From Geminicoccaceae bacterium (GTDB lineage: Bacteria; Pseudomonadota; Alphaproteobacteria; Geminicoccales; Geminicoccaceae): a stretch of 64,000 nt of DNA. Location of the stretch: NCBI GenBank assembly GCA_028279345.1, contig JANQNY010000034.1:1-64000 (forward strand), read 5' to 3'. How positions within the stretch are numbered: position 1 is the first letter of the stretch; each line of letters starts with the position of its first letter. This document shows positions 32,347-41,513 of the stretch, piece by piece. The notes under the pieces were generated by a model. It was not told the origin of the DNA. It was given only the letters and a program-made list of their open reading frames with translations, and did not search any database. A program made the position numbers and the translations under genes.

Positions 32347-33348
32347 TCAGCCTTGGAGCCGACGCGCGACATCGAGCGCGGCGTAGGTCAAGATCGCGTC
32401 GGCACCGGCGCGCTTCATCGACAAAAGCGCTTCCAGCATGGCCTTGTCGGCATCGAGCCAGCCCTGGCCACCCGCCGCCTTGATCTGCGCGAACTCGCCC
32501 GAGACCTGATAAGCGAGTGTCGGCACGCCGAACGTGCTCTTCACCCGGTGAATGATGTCGAGATAGGGGAGGCCGGGCTTCACCATGACGAGGTCAGCGC
32601 CCTCCTCGAGGTCCATCGCCACCTCGTGCAGCGCCTCGCAGCTGTTGGCCGGGTCCATCTGGTAGGTCCGCTTGTCGGCGGCACCCAACGCCTTGGCGGA
32701 GCCTACCGCCTCACGGAATGGTCCATAATAGCAGGACGCGTATTTGGCGGCGTAGCTGAGGATGCGCGTGTTCTCGAGGCCGGCCTCGTCGAGCTGACGG
32801 CGGACCGCGCCGATGCGGCCATCCATCATGTCCGACGGTGCGACGGTGCAGATGCCGGCCTCCGCCTGGACGCGCGCCTGCTTGGCGAGCAAGGCCACGG
32901 TGGCGTCGTTCACGATCACGCCGTCCTTTAGGATGCCGTCCTGGCCGTGCGACGTGTAGGGGTCTAGCGCGACATCGCCGATCAGGCCGATCTCGGGGAC
33001 CGCGTCCCTGATCGCGCGTGCGGCTGCGCACATCAGGTTGTCGGGGTTGGCCGCTTCGCGCCCGTCCTCCGTCTTCACCCGGTCGGGCTCGCAGGGGAAG
33101 ACGGCCAGCGCTGGGATCCCATGGCCACGGGCCTCGCGCGCGCGGGCGACCGCTCGATCGATCGTGAGCCGCTCGACGCCGGGCATCGACGCCACCGGCT
33201 CCGCGCGGTCGACGCCCTCGATGACGAAGATCGGCAAGATCAGGTCGGCAGGTGTGACGAGATGCTCTGCCGCGACCCGACGCACCCAGTCGGCAGCGCG
33301 TCGCCGCCGCATGCGCGTGGTGGGGTAGCGTCCGAGCCCGGTCTGCAT
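32347..33348 (-). CDS. hemB: Delta-aminolevulinic acid dehydratase (porphobilinogen synthase)
   Basis: 333 aa from ATG 33348. Joins two ALA molecules to porphobilinogen in haem synthesis. N-terminal arm RYPTTRMRRRR...W, Schiff-base lysines in LSYAAKYASCYYGPFRE and VMVKPGLPYLD. The metal region reads DVALDPYTSHGQDG, where the three cysteines of zinc enzymes are replaced by Ala/Asp/Asp; this marks the Mg-dependent type of alphaproteobacteria. Long upstream in-frame extension is antisense to the acyl-CoA dehydrogenase gene and not real. Confidence 0.97.
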   Translation of the reverse strand: MQTGLGRYPTTRMRRRRAADWVRRVAAEHLVTPADLILPIFVIEGVDRAEPVASMPGVERLTIDRAVARAREARGHGIPALAVFPCEPDRVKTEDGREAANPDNLMCAAARAIRDAVPEIGLIGDVALDPYTSHGQDGILKDGVIVNDATVALLAKQARVQAEAGICTVAPSDMMDGRIGAVRRQLDEAGLENTRILSYAAKYASCYYGPFREAVGSAKALGAADKRTYQMDPANSCEALHEVAMDLEEGADLVMVKPGLPYLDIIHRVKSTFGVPTLAYQVSGEFAQIKAAGGQGWLDADKAMLEALLSMKRAGADAILTYAALDVARRLQG

Positions 33349-33471
33349 TCTCGCCTTCCCTTGAGGTCGTCTAGAGAATCTGCCTTTGCATGCGGTGCAC
33401 GGCAACCTTCGCGAAGCCGCAATTGACCGCGCCTCTGCGCTTCGATACCCCGACGACGGGAGGCAAACGCA

Positions 33472-34623
33472 TTGGACTTCCGGCTGGCCGAAGAGCAGGA
33501 GGCGTTCCGCGCTAGCGCGCGCGCCTTCGCCGAGGGCACGATGGCGCCCGAGGCCGAACGTTGGGACGCTGAGAAACTGTTCCCCGAGGCGGCTCTGCGC
33601 GACGCGGCGGCGCTCGGCTTCGCCGGCATCTACTGCCGTGAGGAGTACGGCGGGAGCGGGCTCACCCGCTTGGATGCAGCGCTGATCTTCGAGGAGTTGG
33701 CTCGCGCCTGCCCGTCGACGGCGGCATATCTCTCGATCCACAACATGGTCGTCTGGATGATCGATCGTTTCGGCGACGATGCCCAGCGCGCCCGCTGGCT
33801 GCCCAAGCTGACGACCATGGAGCAGTTCGGCGCCTACGCGCTCACCGAGCCGGGCGCGGGCTCGGACGCGTCAGCGTTGCGTACGCGCGCGGTCCGCGAC
33901 GGCGACGCCTATGTGGTCGATGGCACCAAGGCCTTCACCTCGGGTGGTGGAAGGAGCGACGTCTATCTGGTGATGGTGCGGACCGGCGATGCGGGGCCCT
34001 CCGGCATCACCTGTCTCGCCATCGAGGCGGGAACGCCTGGACTCTCCTTCGGTGCGCAAGAGCAGAAGATGGGCTGGAACTCGCAGCCTACCAGCGCGCT
34101 CCAGTTCGACGACTGCCACGTGCCTGCGAGCCATCGGCTCGGTGCGGAGGGCGACGGCTTCAAGATCGCCATGGCCGGCCTCGATGGCGGGCGCATCAAT
34201 ATCGCGGCCTGCTCGCTCGGCGGCGCGTCGTCGGCGTTCGAGCAAGCTCAGGCTCACGTCCAGGAACGGCGGCAGTTCGGCGCGCCGCTCGGCGCCTTTC
34301 AGGCGACGCAGTTCAAGCTCGCCGATATGGCGACCGAGCTCGAAGCGGCGCGGCTCATGGTGTGGCGGGCGGCGAGCCTCTTGGATGCCGAGGACCCGGA
34401 GCGCACAGTAGCGTGCGCGATGGCGAAACGCTTTGCGACCGATGCAGGTTTCCGCGTGGTCGACGAGGCGCTGCAGCTCTTCGGCGGCTATGGCTACATC
34501 CGGGACTACGGCATCGAGCGGAAGCTGCGCGATCTGCGCGTGCACCGGATTCTGGAAGGAACCAACGAGATCATGCGCCTGATCATCGCGCGACGGCTCT
34601 TGAAGGACTTGGGTCGTGGCTGA
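33472..34623 (+). CDS. Isobutyryl-CoA dehydrogenase (acyl-CoA dehydrogenase family)
   Basis: 383 aa, TTG start. Full acyl-CoA dehydrogenase: LTEPGAGSDASALRTRA (FAD/substrate loop), middle beta domain GTKAFTSGGGRSDVYLVMVRTG, and C-terminal ERRQFGAPLGAFQATQFKLADM, LFGGYGYIRDYGIERKLRDLRVHRILEGTNEIMR with the catalytic Glu in EGT. The subgroup is that of IBD (ACAD8), as judged by KAFTSGGG and the next two genes, which perform later steps of valine breakdown. Overlaps the following gene by eight bases. Divergent from hemB. Confidence 0.93.
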   Translation: MDFRLAEEQEAFRASARAFAEGTMAPEAERWDAEKLFPEAALRDAAALGFAGIYCREEYGGSGLTRLDAALIFEELARACPSTAAYLSIHNMVVWMIDRFGDDAQRARWLPKLTTMEQFGAYALTEPGAGSDASALRTRAVRDGDAYVVDGTKAFTSGGGRSDVYLVMVRTGDAGPSGITCLAIEAGTPGLSFGAQEQKMGWNSQPTSALQFDDCHVPASHRLGAEGDGFKIAMAGLDGGRINIAACSLGGASSAFEQAQAHVQERRQFGAPLGAFQATQFKLADMATELEAARLMVWRAASLLDAEDPERTVACAMAKRFATDAGFRVVDEALQLFGGYGYIRDYGIERKLRDLRVHRILEGTNEIMRLIIARRLLKDLGRG

Positions 34624-35668
34624 CGTCGACTGCCGCATCGAGGGGCGGCTGGGTCGCATCCATCTCGACCGGCCGAAGGCGCTCAACGCGCTCACCCATC
34701 CGATGGTTCGCAAGGTGAGTGCCACCTTGGCCGCCTGGCGCGACGATCCCGCGGTACTCGCCGTCCTCGTCACAGGCGAGGGCGAGCGCGCGTTCTGCGC
34801 CGGTGGCGACGTCCTCGACATCGCGCGGCTCGCCCGCGACGAGGGTGTTGCCGCGGCTACGCCCTTCTTCTTCGACGAGTACCGCATGAATTGGCGGATC
34901 AAGCGGTTCCCTAAGCCGTACATCGCCCTGATCGACGGCATCACGATGGGGGGTGGTGTCGGGATCTCGGTCCACGGCAGTCACCGCATCGCCACCGAGG
35001 CGACGATGTTCGCGATGCCCGAGACGGCGATCGGCATGTTTCCCGACGTTGGCGGCACCTACATGCTGGGCCACATGCCCGGCGGGCTCGGCCGTTGGCT
35101 CGCGCTCACCGGTCACCGGCTCGGCCCCATCGAGACCGTCGAGGCCGGCATCGCTACGCACTACATCCCCCGCGCGGCGCTGGGCGATCTGGAGACACGC
35201 CTCCTAGAGGCTCGCGACGCAGCGGCGATCGACGCTGCGATCTTGGCCTTCGCCGAGGACCCCGGTAGCGGCGAGATCGCCGCTCGGCGCGTGCTGATCG
35301 ACGACATCTTCGACCGCCCCGAACTGGCAGCAGTGGCCGACGCTGCGCGCGCCGAGCCCAGCGGGTGGGGTGCCGAGCAATGGCAGACGATCGAACGCCG
35401 CTCACCGACGGCTGTCCGCGTCGCCTTCGCCCAGCTGCAGCGAGGTCGTTCGCTCGGCTTCGACGAAGCCATGCGGCTGGAGTACCGGTGCGTCCATCGG
35501 GTGCTCGAGGATCACGACTTCTTCGAGGGTGTGCGTGCCGTTCTGGTGGATCGAGACCAAGCGCCTCGCTGGCGGCCACCACGCCTCGCGGAGGTGAGCG
35601 AGGCCGCTGTCGAGGCGCACTTCGCCGCGCTGCCGGTTGGCGATCTGCCGCTTGACTGGAACGCGTAG
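34616..35668 (+). CDS. 3-hydroxyisobutyryl-CoA hydrolase
   Basis: 350 aa crotonase-fold thioesterase of valine degradation, GTG start. Landmarks: LDRPKALNALTHPMV, GEGERAFCAGGDVLDIA (oxyanion hole), DGITMGGGVGISVHGSHRIATEATMFAMPETAIGMFPDVGGTYML with the catalytic Glu/Asp pair typical of HIBYL-CoA hydrolases rather than hydratases, and the long C-terminal part SLGFDEAMRLEYRCVHRVLEDHDFFEGVRAVLVDRDQAPRW, also specific to this group. Overlaps the dehydrogenase gene by eight bases and precedes mmsB. Confidence 0.94.
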   Translation: MADVDCRIEGRLGRIHLDRPKALNALTHPMVRKVSATLAAWRDDPAVLAVLVTGEGERAFCAGGDVLDIARLARDEGVAAATPFFFDEYRMNWRIKRFPKPYIALIDGITMGGGVGISVHGSHRIATEATMFAMPETAIGMFPDVGGTYMLGHMPGGLGRWLALTGHRLGPIETVEAGIATHYIPRAALGDLETRLLEARDAAAIDAAILAFAEDPGSGEIAARRVLIDDIFDRPELAAVADAARAEPSGWGAEQWQTIERRSPTAVRVAFAQLQRGRSLGFDEAMRLEYRCVHRVLEDHDFFEGVRAVLVDRDQAPRWRPPRLAEVSEAAVEAHFAALPVGDLPLDWNA

Positions 35669-35684
35669 CAAAGGGAGTCATCGC

Positions 35685-36569
35685 ATGGCGCGCGTCGCAT
35701 TCATCGGCGTCGGCAACATGGGCGGGCCGATGGCGATCAACCTTGTGGAGGCCGGGCACGACGTTCACGCGGTGGATCGTGACCCGGCTTCGGTCGCCCT
35801 CGTCTCGGCGGCGGGCGGGCATGCGGCGGGCGACGTGGCGGTGGCCGTCGCCGATGCCGAGGCCGTCTTCACGATGTTGCCGGCGGGCGATCAAGTGCGC
35901 GAGGTCTATTTCGGCGCAGGCGGCGTGCTGGAGCGCGCGCGTCCCGATGCCCTGCTGGTCGACTGCTCGACGATCGACGTGGCAACGGCGCGGGAGGTCG
36001 CATCAGCCGCGACGGCGCGCGGCCTCGACATGCTCGACGCACCGGTATCGGGTGGCGTCGGCGGCGCGGTCGCAGCCACGCTGACCTTCATGGTCGGTGG
36101 CACCGATGCCGGGCTCTCGCGCGCGCAACCGCTTCTCGAGCGGATGGGCCGCACCGTCGTCCATACGGGCGGTCCCGGCAACGGCCAGGCCGCGAAGCTC
36201 TGCAACAACCTGATCCTCGGTATCTCGATGATCGGCGTCGCCGAGGCGTTCACGCTCGCCCACGCCTTGGGGCTCGATCCACAGAAGCTCTTCGACGTCA
36301 GTTCCACGAGCTCGGGTCAATGCTGGTCGTTGACAACCTACTGCCCAGTGCCTGGGCCGGTGCCGAGTTCGCCGGCAAATCGTGATTACGCCCCAGGGTT
36401 CACCGCGGAGATGATGCTGAAGGACCTGAAGCTCGCACAGACGGCTGCCGGTGTCGGCGGCGTCGCAACACCGCTGGGTGCTGCCGCGGCGGTGCTTTAT
36501 CAACTGGCGGTGAACGGGGGGCTCGGAAAAAAGGACTTTTCCGCGATCATCAAAATGTTAGAAACATGA
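35685..36569 (+). CDS. mmsB: 3-hydroxyisobutyrate dehydrogenase
   Basis: 294 aa from ATG 35685 (GGGAG upstream). NAD-dependent oxidation of 3-hydroxyisobutyrate to methylmalonate semialdehyde. Motifs: AFIGVGNMGGPMAINLVEAGH (Rossmann), VDCSTIDVATAREVA, DAPVSGGVGGAVAATLTFMVGG (the substrate-binding DAPVSGG), GGPGNGQAAKLCNN with the catalytic lysine, and FTAEMMLKDLKLAQ. Completes the valine set with the two upstream genes; the next enzyme, mmsA, is not in the window. Confidence 0.96.
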   Translation: MARVAFIGVGNMGGPMAINLVEAGHDVHAVDRDPASVALVSAAGGHAAGDVAVAVADAEAVFTMLPAGDQVREVYFGAGGVLERARPDALLVDCSTIDVATAREVASAATARGLDMLDAPVSGGVGGAVAATLTFMVGGTDAGLSRAQPLLERMGRTVVHTGGPGNGQAAKLCNNLILGISMIGVAEAFTLAHALGLDPQKLFDVSSTSSGQCWSLTTYCPVPGPVPSSPANRDYAPGFTAEMMLKDLKLAQTAAGVGGVATPLGAAAAVLYQLAVNGGLGKKDFSAIIKMLET

Positions 36570-36642
36570 TGATCCTCCTGCTACCACAAGTTCGCGCGCA
36601 TGCTTTTTGGGCGCTATATCGACAACCAAGGCTGATTGCCGC

Positions 36643-37095
36643 GTGAAAAGAAGCTACCTAGACACCATTCGCCTTATCGAGCGGCTGCACCGCCGTTTTC
36701 TCGACGTCATCAAGACCGAACTCGACCGACTTGGTGTTGAAGATATCAACAATGTGCAAACTTTAATTCTTTTTAATATCAATGAAGAGCAGTTGACGGT
36801 CGGTGAATTAACGGCGCGCGGCTATTATTTGGGCTCTAATGTCTCTTATAATGTGAAGAAGTTGGCTGAGAACGGCTATTTGCAGCAAGAACGATCGCCC
36901 CACGATCGGCGAATGACACGCGTGCGCCTGTCGGACAAGGGACTGGAACTCACGCAGAAGATCGATCAGCTGTATCAGCGGAACGCCGACGACCTCGCCG
37001 ACGGCGTGGCGAGTGAAGAGCAGCTCGGCGAGATCAATGGAACGCTCATGGCGATCGAGCGTTACTGGAGTAGCTACATCAGCTACATGCGCTGA
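36643..37095 (+). CDS. ldtR: LdtR-type MarR family regulator
   Basis: 150 aa from GTG 36643 (a TTG at 36607 is possible). N-terminal SYLDTIRLIERLHRRFLDVIKTELDRLG and the winged helix VGELTARGYYLGSNVSYNVKKLAENGYLQQERSPHDRRMTRVRLSDKG closely match LdtR, the alphaproteobacterial MarR regulator named for control of an L,D-transpeptidase and stress tolerance in Liberibacter and Sinorhizobium. The gene is noticeably A/T-rich compared with its surroundings, particularly 36740-36850. Convergent with phaR, 13 bases apart. Confidence 0.87.
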   Translation: MKRSYLDTIRLIERLHRRFLDVIKTELDRLGVEDINNVQTLILFNINEEQLTVGELTARGYYLGSNVSYNVKKLAENGYLQQERSPHDRRMTRVRLSDKGLELTQKIDQLYQRNADDLADGVASEEQLGEINGTLMAIERYWSSYISYMR

Positions 37096-37108
37096 GCGAC
37101 GAAAGATC

Positions 37109-37756
37109 TTAGCGGTCGCTGCCGCTCGCTTTCCGCGTCGGCGCATCCGCGGCGGCCATCGCGAGCCTCACCCGCAACTCCTCGACTTCGCGACGTAACG
37201 CCAGAATTTCCCTTTGCTGCATGTCAGCGGGCTCGCCCTTCGCATCCGCAGCAGTTGCATCGCCGCCTTCTTTGTTGGGTGCGAACGGCGTCAGCATGGA
37301 CGTTGCCTGCTGCATCAGCGCCATGTTTTGCCGCGCCATATCATTGAAAGGATTGATTGGGAACAGTCGTCCCATCGTTCCTTCAAAATACCGCTGCATT
37401 TGTTCTTGGTTCTGGATAAAATGTTCCATAGTCATTTCTAAATATCTAGGCAACAAAGCATGCATATTGCCATCATAAAAACCAATTAGCTGACGTAGAA
37501 ATGGGACAGGTAGTAGATTTCGTCCCTTGCTGTCCTCTTCCAAAATAATCTGCGTAAGGACAGATCGAGTAATATCTTCATTGGACTTTGCGTCAAAAAC
37601 CACAAATTCGCGGCCTGTTCTCAGCAGATTAGCCAATTCCTCGAGCGTCACATAGCTCGATGAACTCGTGTTGTAGAGGCGTCGATTGGCGTATTTTTTG
37701 ACGACAATGGGTGGCTGTTGCGGCGCCGCCACTTCCTTGCTCGGCTGCTCACTCAT
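37109..37756 (-). CDS. phaR: Polyhydroxyalkanoate synthesis repressor PhaR
   Basis: 215 aa. The N-terminal PHB/PHA-binding and DNA-binding domain is clear: VVKKYANRRLYNTSSSSYVTLEELANLLRTGREFVVFDAKSNEDITRSVLTQIILEEDSKGRNLLPVPFLRQLIGFYDG. The middle (HALLPRYLEMTMEHFIQNQEQMQ) is the phasin-like accumulation regulator part; a coiled-coil follows at the C-terminus (REILALRREVEELRVRL). PhaR represses phasin genes until polymer granules titrate it. No PHA synthase is in the window. The first two-thirds are richer in A/T than neighbouring genes. Confidence 0.96.
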   Translation of the reverse strand: MSEQPSKEVAAPQQPPIVVKKYANRRLYNTSSSSYVTLEELANLLRTGREFVVFDAKSNEDITRSVLTQIILEEDSKGRNLLPVPFLRQLIGFYDGNMHALLPRYLEMTMEHFIQNQEQMQRYFEGTMGRLFPINPFNDMARQNMALMQQATSMLTPFAPNKEGGDATAADAKGEPADMQQREILALRREVEELRVRLAMAAADAPTRKASGSDR

Positions 37757-37849
37757 GACAGGGGCTCCTCAAACAACACCACCGACGGCACCTGCAGGTG
37801 CCGCTATGCTGCGTAGCACCATCCGGCGACAAAGCCCACCTTCTTGCGT

Positions 37850-38443
37850 TCAGCCGCGCTCGGCTTCGGCCAGTTCCTGCTCGATGATGTCGGCGAGATT
37901 GCTCTCGCCGGCGGCCACATCGTCGGCCTCAGCAAGCGCGTCATCATCCTCGTCGTCGCCTGGCGGCGGTGCCTTGCCCGCCTGAATATCGGCTTCATCT
38001 TGGCTTCGGGCGACGTTGACGTGGAGCAAGGTGTCGACTTCGGGGTGCAGGGCGACGCGCACGTCGGCGATACCCAATGTCTTGATCGGCGCTTCGAGCT
38101 TGATCTGGCGCCGATCGACGGTCACCCCGGCGGCCGTGAACGCGTCCGCGATGTCGCGCGCGGTGACCGACCCATAGAGCTGCTTGGCCTCGCTCGCCTG
38201 GCGGATGATGACGACGCTCCGGCCTTCGATCTCGGCCTTCACGGCTGCCGCCTCGTCGCGCCGGTGCAAATTGTCGGCCTCGAGCTGCGTGCGGCGCGCC
38301 TCGAACTCGGCGAGGGCCTGCTTGGTGGCGCGGAGCGCCTTGCGCTGGGGAATCAGGTAGTTGCGCGCGTGCCCGGCGCGCACTTTCACGACTTCACCCA
38401 TCTGGCCGAGCTTCTCGACCCGCTCCAACAGAATGACGTCCAT
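37850..38443 (-). CDS. rplI: 50S ribosomal protein bL9
   Basis: 197 aa. Begins with [37 protein letters not shown], the invariant L9 N-domain and 23S rRNA-binding helix, followed by the C-domain with [22 protein letters not shown]. About 45 residues longer than the E. coli protein because of an acidic Glu/Asp/Ala tail ([12 protein letters not shown]), an extension common in alphaproteobacteria. Third gene of the rpsF-rpsR-rplI operon. Confidence 0.98.
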   Translation of the reverse strand: MDVILLERVEKLGQMGEVVKVRAGHARNYLIPQRKALRATKQALAEFEARRTQLEADNLHRRDEAAAVKAEIEGRSVVIIRQASEAKQLYGSVTARDIADAFTAAGVTVDRRQIKLEAPIKTLGIADVRVALHPEVDTLLHVNVARSQDEADIQAGKAPPPGDDEDDDALAEADDVAAGESNLADIIEQELAEAERG

Positions 38444-38473
38444 CGTCGGCTCCTAACCGCGGCTCGGCGTGGC

Positions 38474-38776
38474 TCAGCGTGTGACGTAGGGGAGTAGCGC
38501 CAGCTGTCGCGCTCGTTTGATCGCGCGCGACAAGGCACGCTGCTCCTTGGCCGTCACCGCGGTGATCCGGCGCGGCACGATCTTCCCGCGCTCGGAGATG
38601 AACCGCTGCAGCAGCTTCACATCCTTGTAGTCGATCGTCGGCGCGTCCGGATGAGCAAAGGGGCTCGCCTTGCGCCGGCGGAAAAACGGGCGCCGAATCG
38701 TTATGTTCGGCGGCTCGCGTCGCTCGCCGCGCTCGCTACGGTGATCTTGATCGGTGCGCTGGGTCGGCTCGGACAT
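38474..38776 (-). CDS. rpsR: 30S ribosomal protein bS18
   Basis: 100 aa. Core [63 protein letters not shown] is standard bS18, which pairs with bS6 on the 30S platform. The N-terminus has about 20 extra charged residues (Glu/Arg/Asp-rich) before the core. In operon with rpsF (37 bases upstream) and rplI (30 bases downstream). Confidence 0.98.
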   Translation of the reverse strand: MSEPTQRTDQDHRSERGERREPPNITIRRPFFRRRKASPFAHPDAPTIDYKDVKLLQRFISERGKIVPRRITAVTAKEQRALSRAIKRARQLALLPYVTR

Positions 38777-38812
38777 GGCTCGTTCAAAACACCTGGACGT
38801 GAATGATGCGGA

Positions 38813-39172
38813 TCACGGGCGGTCGCGGCGGGCGCGATCGTCGCGCGCGGACTTGACCTGCATCATGACCGAGGGCGCTTCGTCGAGCTTGTCGACCTTG
38901 AGCGTCAGGTAGCGCAGGACGTCCTCGCTGAGACGTTGGTTTCGCTCCAGCTCGTCGACCGCACTCGACGGAGCGTCGATGTGGAGGTGCAAGTAGTGCC
39001 CTTTACGATTCTTGTTGATGCGGTACGAAAGGCTCTTCAAGCCCCAGTACTCCAGCTTGCCGACCGCGCCGCCTTGCTCGTCGATCAGCTGGCTGAAGGT
39101 GTCGCCTAACGCCTGGGCCTGTTGCGCAGTGAGGTCCTGACGCGCGATGAAAGTGTGTTCATACAGCGGCAT
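38813..39172 (-). CDS. rpsF: 30S ribosomal protein bS6
   Basis: 119 aa. [75 protein letters not shown] are typical bS6. Basic C-terminal tail. First gene of the ribosomal-protein operon, transcribed away from fabD; a good -10/-35 pair lies about 110-140 bases upstream. Confidence 0.98.
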   Translation of the reverse strand: MPLYEHTFIARQDLTAQQAQALGDTFSQLIDEQGGAVGKLEYWGLKSLSYRINKNRKGHYLHLHIDAPSSAVDELERNQRLSEDVLRYLTLKVDKLDEAPSVMMQVKSARDDRARRDRP

Positions 39173-39282
39173 GCGGTCCGTTCACTCTCAATGCTCGCGC
39201 CGCCCGAGCGAAAAGGCCGGCCGGGCCGTCAATCCTCGGACAAACGGAAAGGGCGGCGATCAGGCTCGCCGCGAGGTGGCGG

Positions 39283-39311
39283 ACTATACGCAAAGCCATC
39301 TCCGCCGCAAG
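39283..39311 (-). promoter_or_regulatory. Probable rpsF operon promoter
   Basis: On the reverse strand CTTGCG (39311-39306) and TATAGT (39288-39283) are separated by 17 bases, a good fit to the alphaproteobacterial housekeeping promoter (CTTGAC-like -35). Start of bS6 is 110 bases downstream of the -10. Confidence 0.55.
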
Positions 39312-39315
39312 CGCC

Positions 39316-39343
39316 TTGACAGACCAAGGGTCGCCTTTATCGA
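39316..39343 (+). promoter_or_regulatory. Possible fabD promoter
   Basis: A perfect TTGACA at 39316-39321 followed 16 bases later by TATCGA, a weak -10. It precedes the fabD ATG by 30 bases and stands back-to-back with the rpsF -35. Confidence 0.4.
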
Positions 39344-39373
39344 AAGCGCCGGTCGTGCAGTGGCTGGAGCATC

Positions 39374-40321
39374 ATGAATACGGCATTCCTTTTTCCCGGA
39401 CAGGGCTCACAAAAGGTGGGCATGGGCGACACGTTGCGTTCGCTGCCGGCGGCGCGCGCGGTATTTGAAGAGGTCGACGATGCGCTTGGCCGACCGCTCA
39501 GCCGCCTCATCCTGGTCGGCCCGCAGGACGAGCTCACGCTCACCAGGAACGCGCAACCCGCATTGATGACGGTCTCGGTCGCTGCGCTACGCGCGCTCGA
39601 AGCCGAGGTCGGCGAGCCGATTTCCGAATTCGCCACCTTCCTCGCCGGACATTCGCTTGGCGAGTACAGCGCGCTCGTCGCCGCCAAAGCGCTCGACGTC
39701 GCCACCGCGGCGCGGCTGCTGCAGCTGCGTGGCGAGGCGATGCAGTCTGCCGTGCCGGTCGGCGAAGGCGCGATGGCCGCCGTGCTTGGCCTCGACGTTA
39801 ACGCCGTGGAGAATGTCCTCGCCCAAAACGACGGCATCGTCGACATCGGCAACGACAATGCCGACGGCCAGGTGGTGATCAGTGGTGCACAGGCGGCCGT
39901 TACGCGCGCCGGAGAGGCGCTCCGCGCTGCGGGTGCCAAGCGCGTTCAGCTGCTCCATGTCAGTGCGCCGTTCCACTGCCGTCTGATGGGGCCGGCAGCC
40001 GAGCGGATGGCGGACGCCTTGGAGGTGGCGCCGCTGCATACGCCGGTCGTTCCGGTGATTGCCAATGTGCTGGCACGCCCGTTGAGCGACGTAGATGCGA
40101 TCCGCCGCGCCTTGGTGGCACAGGTCTGCGGTCGCGTCCGCTGGCGCGAAACGATGAGCTATCTCGCTTCGGCCGGCACCGAGCAGATCGTCGAGGCTGG
40201 CTCCGGCAAGGTGCTCGCGGGCCTCGCCCGACGCGCCGTTCCGGGCGGTGCGATCTACCATTTGGAAACCGTGGACCACGTTCACGCGTTGGCCGGCACC
40301 TTCGGCCGTCTCGCCGCCTGA
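39374..40321 (+). CDS. fabD: Malonyl-CoA:ACP transacylase
   Basis: 315 aa. Transfers malonyl from CoA to ACP to start fatty-acid elongation. FLFPGQGSQKVGMG at the N-terminus, active-site serine in AGHSLGEYSALVAA, the second active-site region with the catalytic histidine in LHVSAPFHCRLM, and C-terminal VEAGSGKVLAGLARR. Followed by fabG after a 34-base gap in the standard fabD-fabG-acpP-fabF series. Confidence 0.97.
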   Translation: MNTAFLFPGQGSQKVGMGDTLRSLPAARAVFEEVDDALGRPLSRLILVGPQDELTLTRNAQPALMTVSVAALRALEAEVGEPISEFATFLAGHSLGEYSALVAAKALDVATAARLLQLRGEAMQSAVPVGEGAMAAVLGLDVNAVENVLAQNDGIVDIGNDNADGQVVISGAQAAVTRAGEALRAAGAKRVQLLHVSAPFHCRLMGPAAERMADALEVAPLHTPVVPVIANVLARPLSDVDAIRRALVAQVCGRVRWRETMSYLASAGTEQIVEAGSGKVLAGLARRAVPGGAIYHLETVDHVHALAGTFGRLAA

Positions 40322-40355
40322 GCCCCGCGGGCGGCTCGCAGCAGGGAGGCGGCGG

Positions 40356-41090
40356 ATGTTTCGTCTCGACGGGCGCCAAGCCCTCGTCACGGGTGCCAGC
40401 GGGGGCATCGGTGGCGCGATCGCAAGGGCGCTCCATGCGGCGGGCGCCGGCGTCGTTCTCACCGGACGTCGCGAAGACGCCTTGCAAGAGGTTGCGGCAG
40501 CGCTGGGCGAGCGGACCACCGTGGTCGGCGCCGATCTGGCGGAGCCGGCGGCCGCCGATGAGCTGGTCAAGCGGATCGAGGGCGACGGCGGCATCGACAT
40601 TCTCGTCAACAACGCCGGGCAGACGCGGGACAACCTCGCGCTTCGTCTCAAGGACGAAGACTGGCATGCGGTTATCGAGACCAACCTGATGGCGGCATTC
40701 AGGCTGTCGCGCGCAGCCCTTCGCGGCATGATGAAGCGGCGCTTTGGCCGCATCGTCAACATCACCTCGGTCGTCGGCGTCACTGGCAATGCCGGGCAGA
40801 CCAACTACGCGGCCTCGAAGGCGGGCCTCATCGGCATGAGCAAGTCGCTCGCGCAGGAAGTGGCCAGCCGCGGCGTCACGGTGAACTGCATCGCGCCGGG
40901 CTTCATCGAGACGGCGATGACCGCCGGGCTCGCCGAAGCGCAGCGCGACAAGCTATTGGCAGCCATCCCTGCGGCGCGCCTCGGGACGGTCGAGGATGTG
41001 GCCGGCGCGGCGGTCTATCTGGCCAGCGCCGAAGCTGCCTATGTCACCGGCCAGACGCTGCACGTCAACGGTGGGATGGTCATGCCCTAG
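40356..41090 (+). CDS. fabG: 3-oxoacyl-ACP reductase
   Basis: 244 aa short-chain dehydrogenase from ATG 40356 (GGGAGG upstream). NADPH motif TGASGGIGGAIARAL, structural NNAGQTRDN, catalytic Ser in NITSVVGVTGN and Tyr-x3-Lys in YAASKAG, and C-terminal YVTGQTLHVNGGMVMP. Reduces 3-ketoacyl-ACP during fatty-acid synthesis. A 173-base gap without recognised elements leads to acpP. Confidence 0.97.
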   Translation: MFRLDGRQALVTGASGGIGGAIARALHAAGAGVVLTGRREDALQEVAAALGERTTVVGADLAEPAAADELVKRIEGDGGIDILVNNAGQTRDNLALRLKDEDWHAVIETNLMAAFRLSRAALRGMMKRRFGRIVNITSVVGVTGNAGQTNYAASKAGLIGMSKSLAQEVASRGVTVNCIAPGFIETAMTAGLAEAQRDKLLAAIPAARLGTVEDVAGAAVYLASAEAAYVTGQTLHVNGGMVMP

Positions 41091-41263
41091 TCGGCATGCC
41101 ATCGGCCCTTCGCAGGCGCACTAGTCAGGCCGCGAGCCACTGTGCTAGCAGGCGTGCGAGCGAGGGTGTGTCGCCGCGGCTTCAAGCAATCACAACGTGC
41201 CGGCACCCGCCGTCACAACGTCAATCCGGCCAAGAGCCTGCAACAAGTTAGAGGATCGTCCCC

Positions 41264-41497
41264 ATGAGCGACATCGCCGAGCGGGTAAAGAAAATCGTGG
41301 TGGAGCACCTCGGTGTCGATGAGGATAAGGTGGTCGAAAGCGCGAGCTTCGTCGACGACCTCGGCGCCGACAGCCTGGACACGGTCGAACTGGTGATGGC
41401 GTTCGAGGAGGAGTTCGGTTGCGAGATTCCTGACGACGCGGCCGAGAAGATCGCGACCGTCAAGGACGCCATCGACTTCATCGCGCAGAACAGCTGA
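41264..41497 (+). CDS. acpP: Acyl carrier protein
   Basis: 77 aa acidic protein with the phosphopantetheine-attachment serine in [18 protein letters not shown]. Starts [23 protein letters not shown] and ends with AIDFIAQNS, the usual alphaproteobacterial AcpP. GAGGA ribosome site before the ATG. fabF begins 16 bases after the stop. Confidence 0.98.
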   Translation: MSDIAERVKKIVVEHLGVDEDKVVESASFVDDLGADSLDTVELVMAFEEEFGCEIPDDAAEKIATVKDAIDFIAQNS

Positions 41498-41513
41498 GGT
41501 CGGGAAAACGCCG

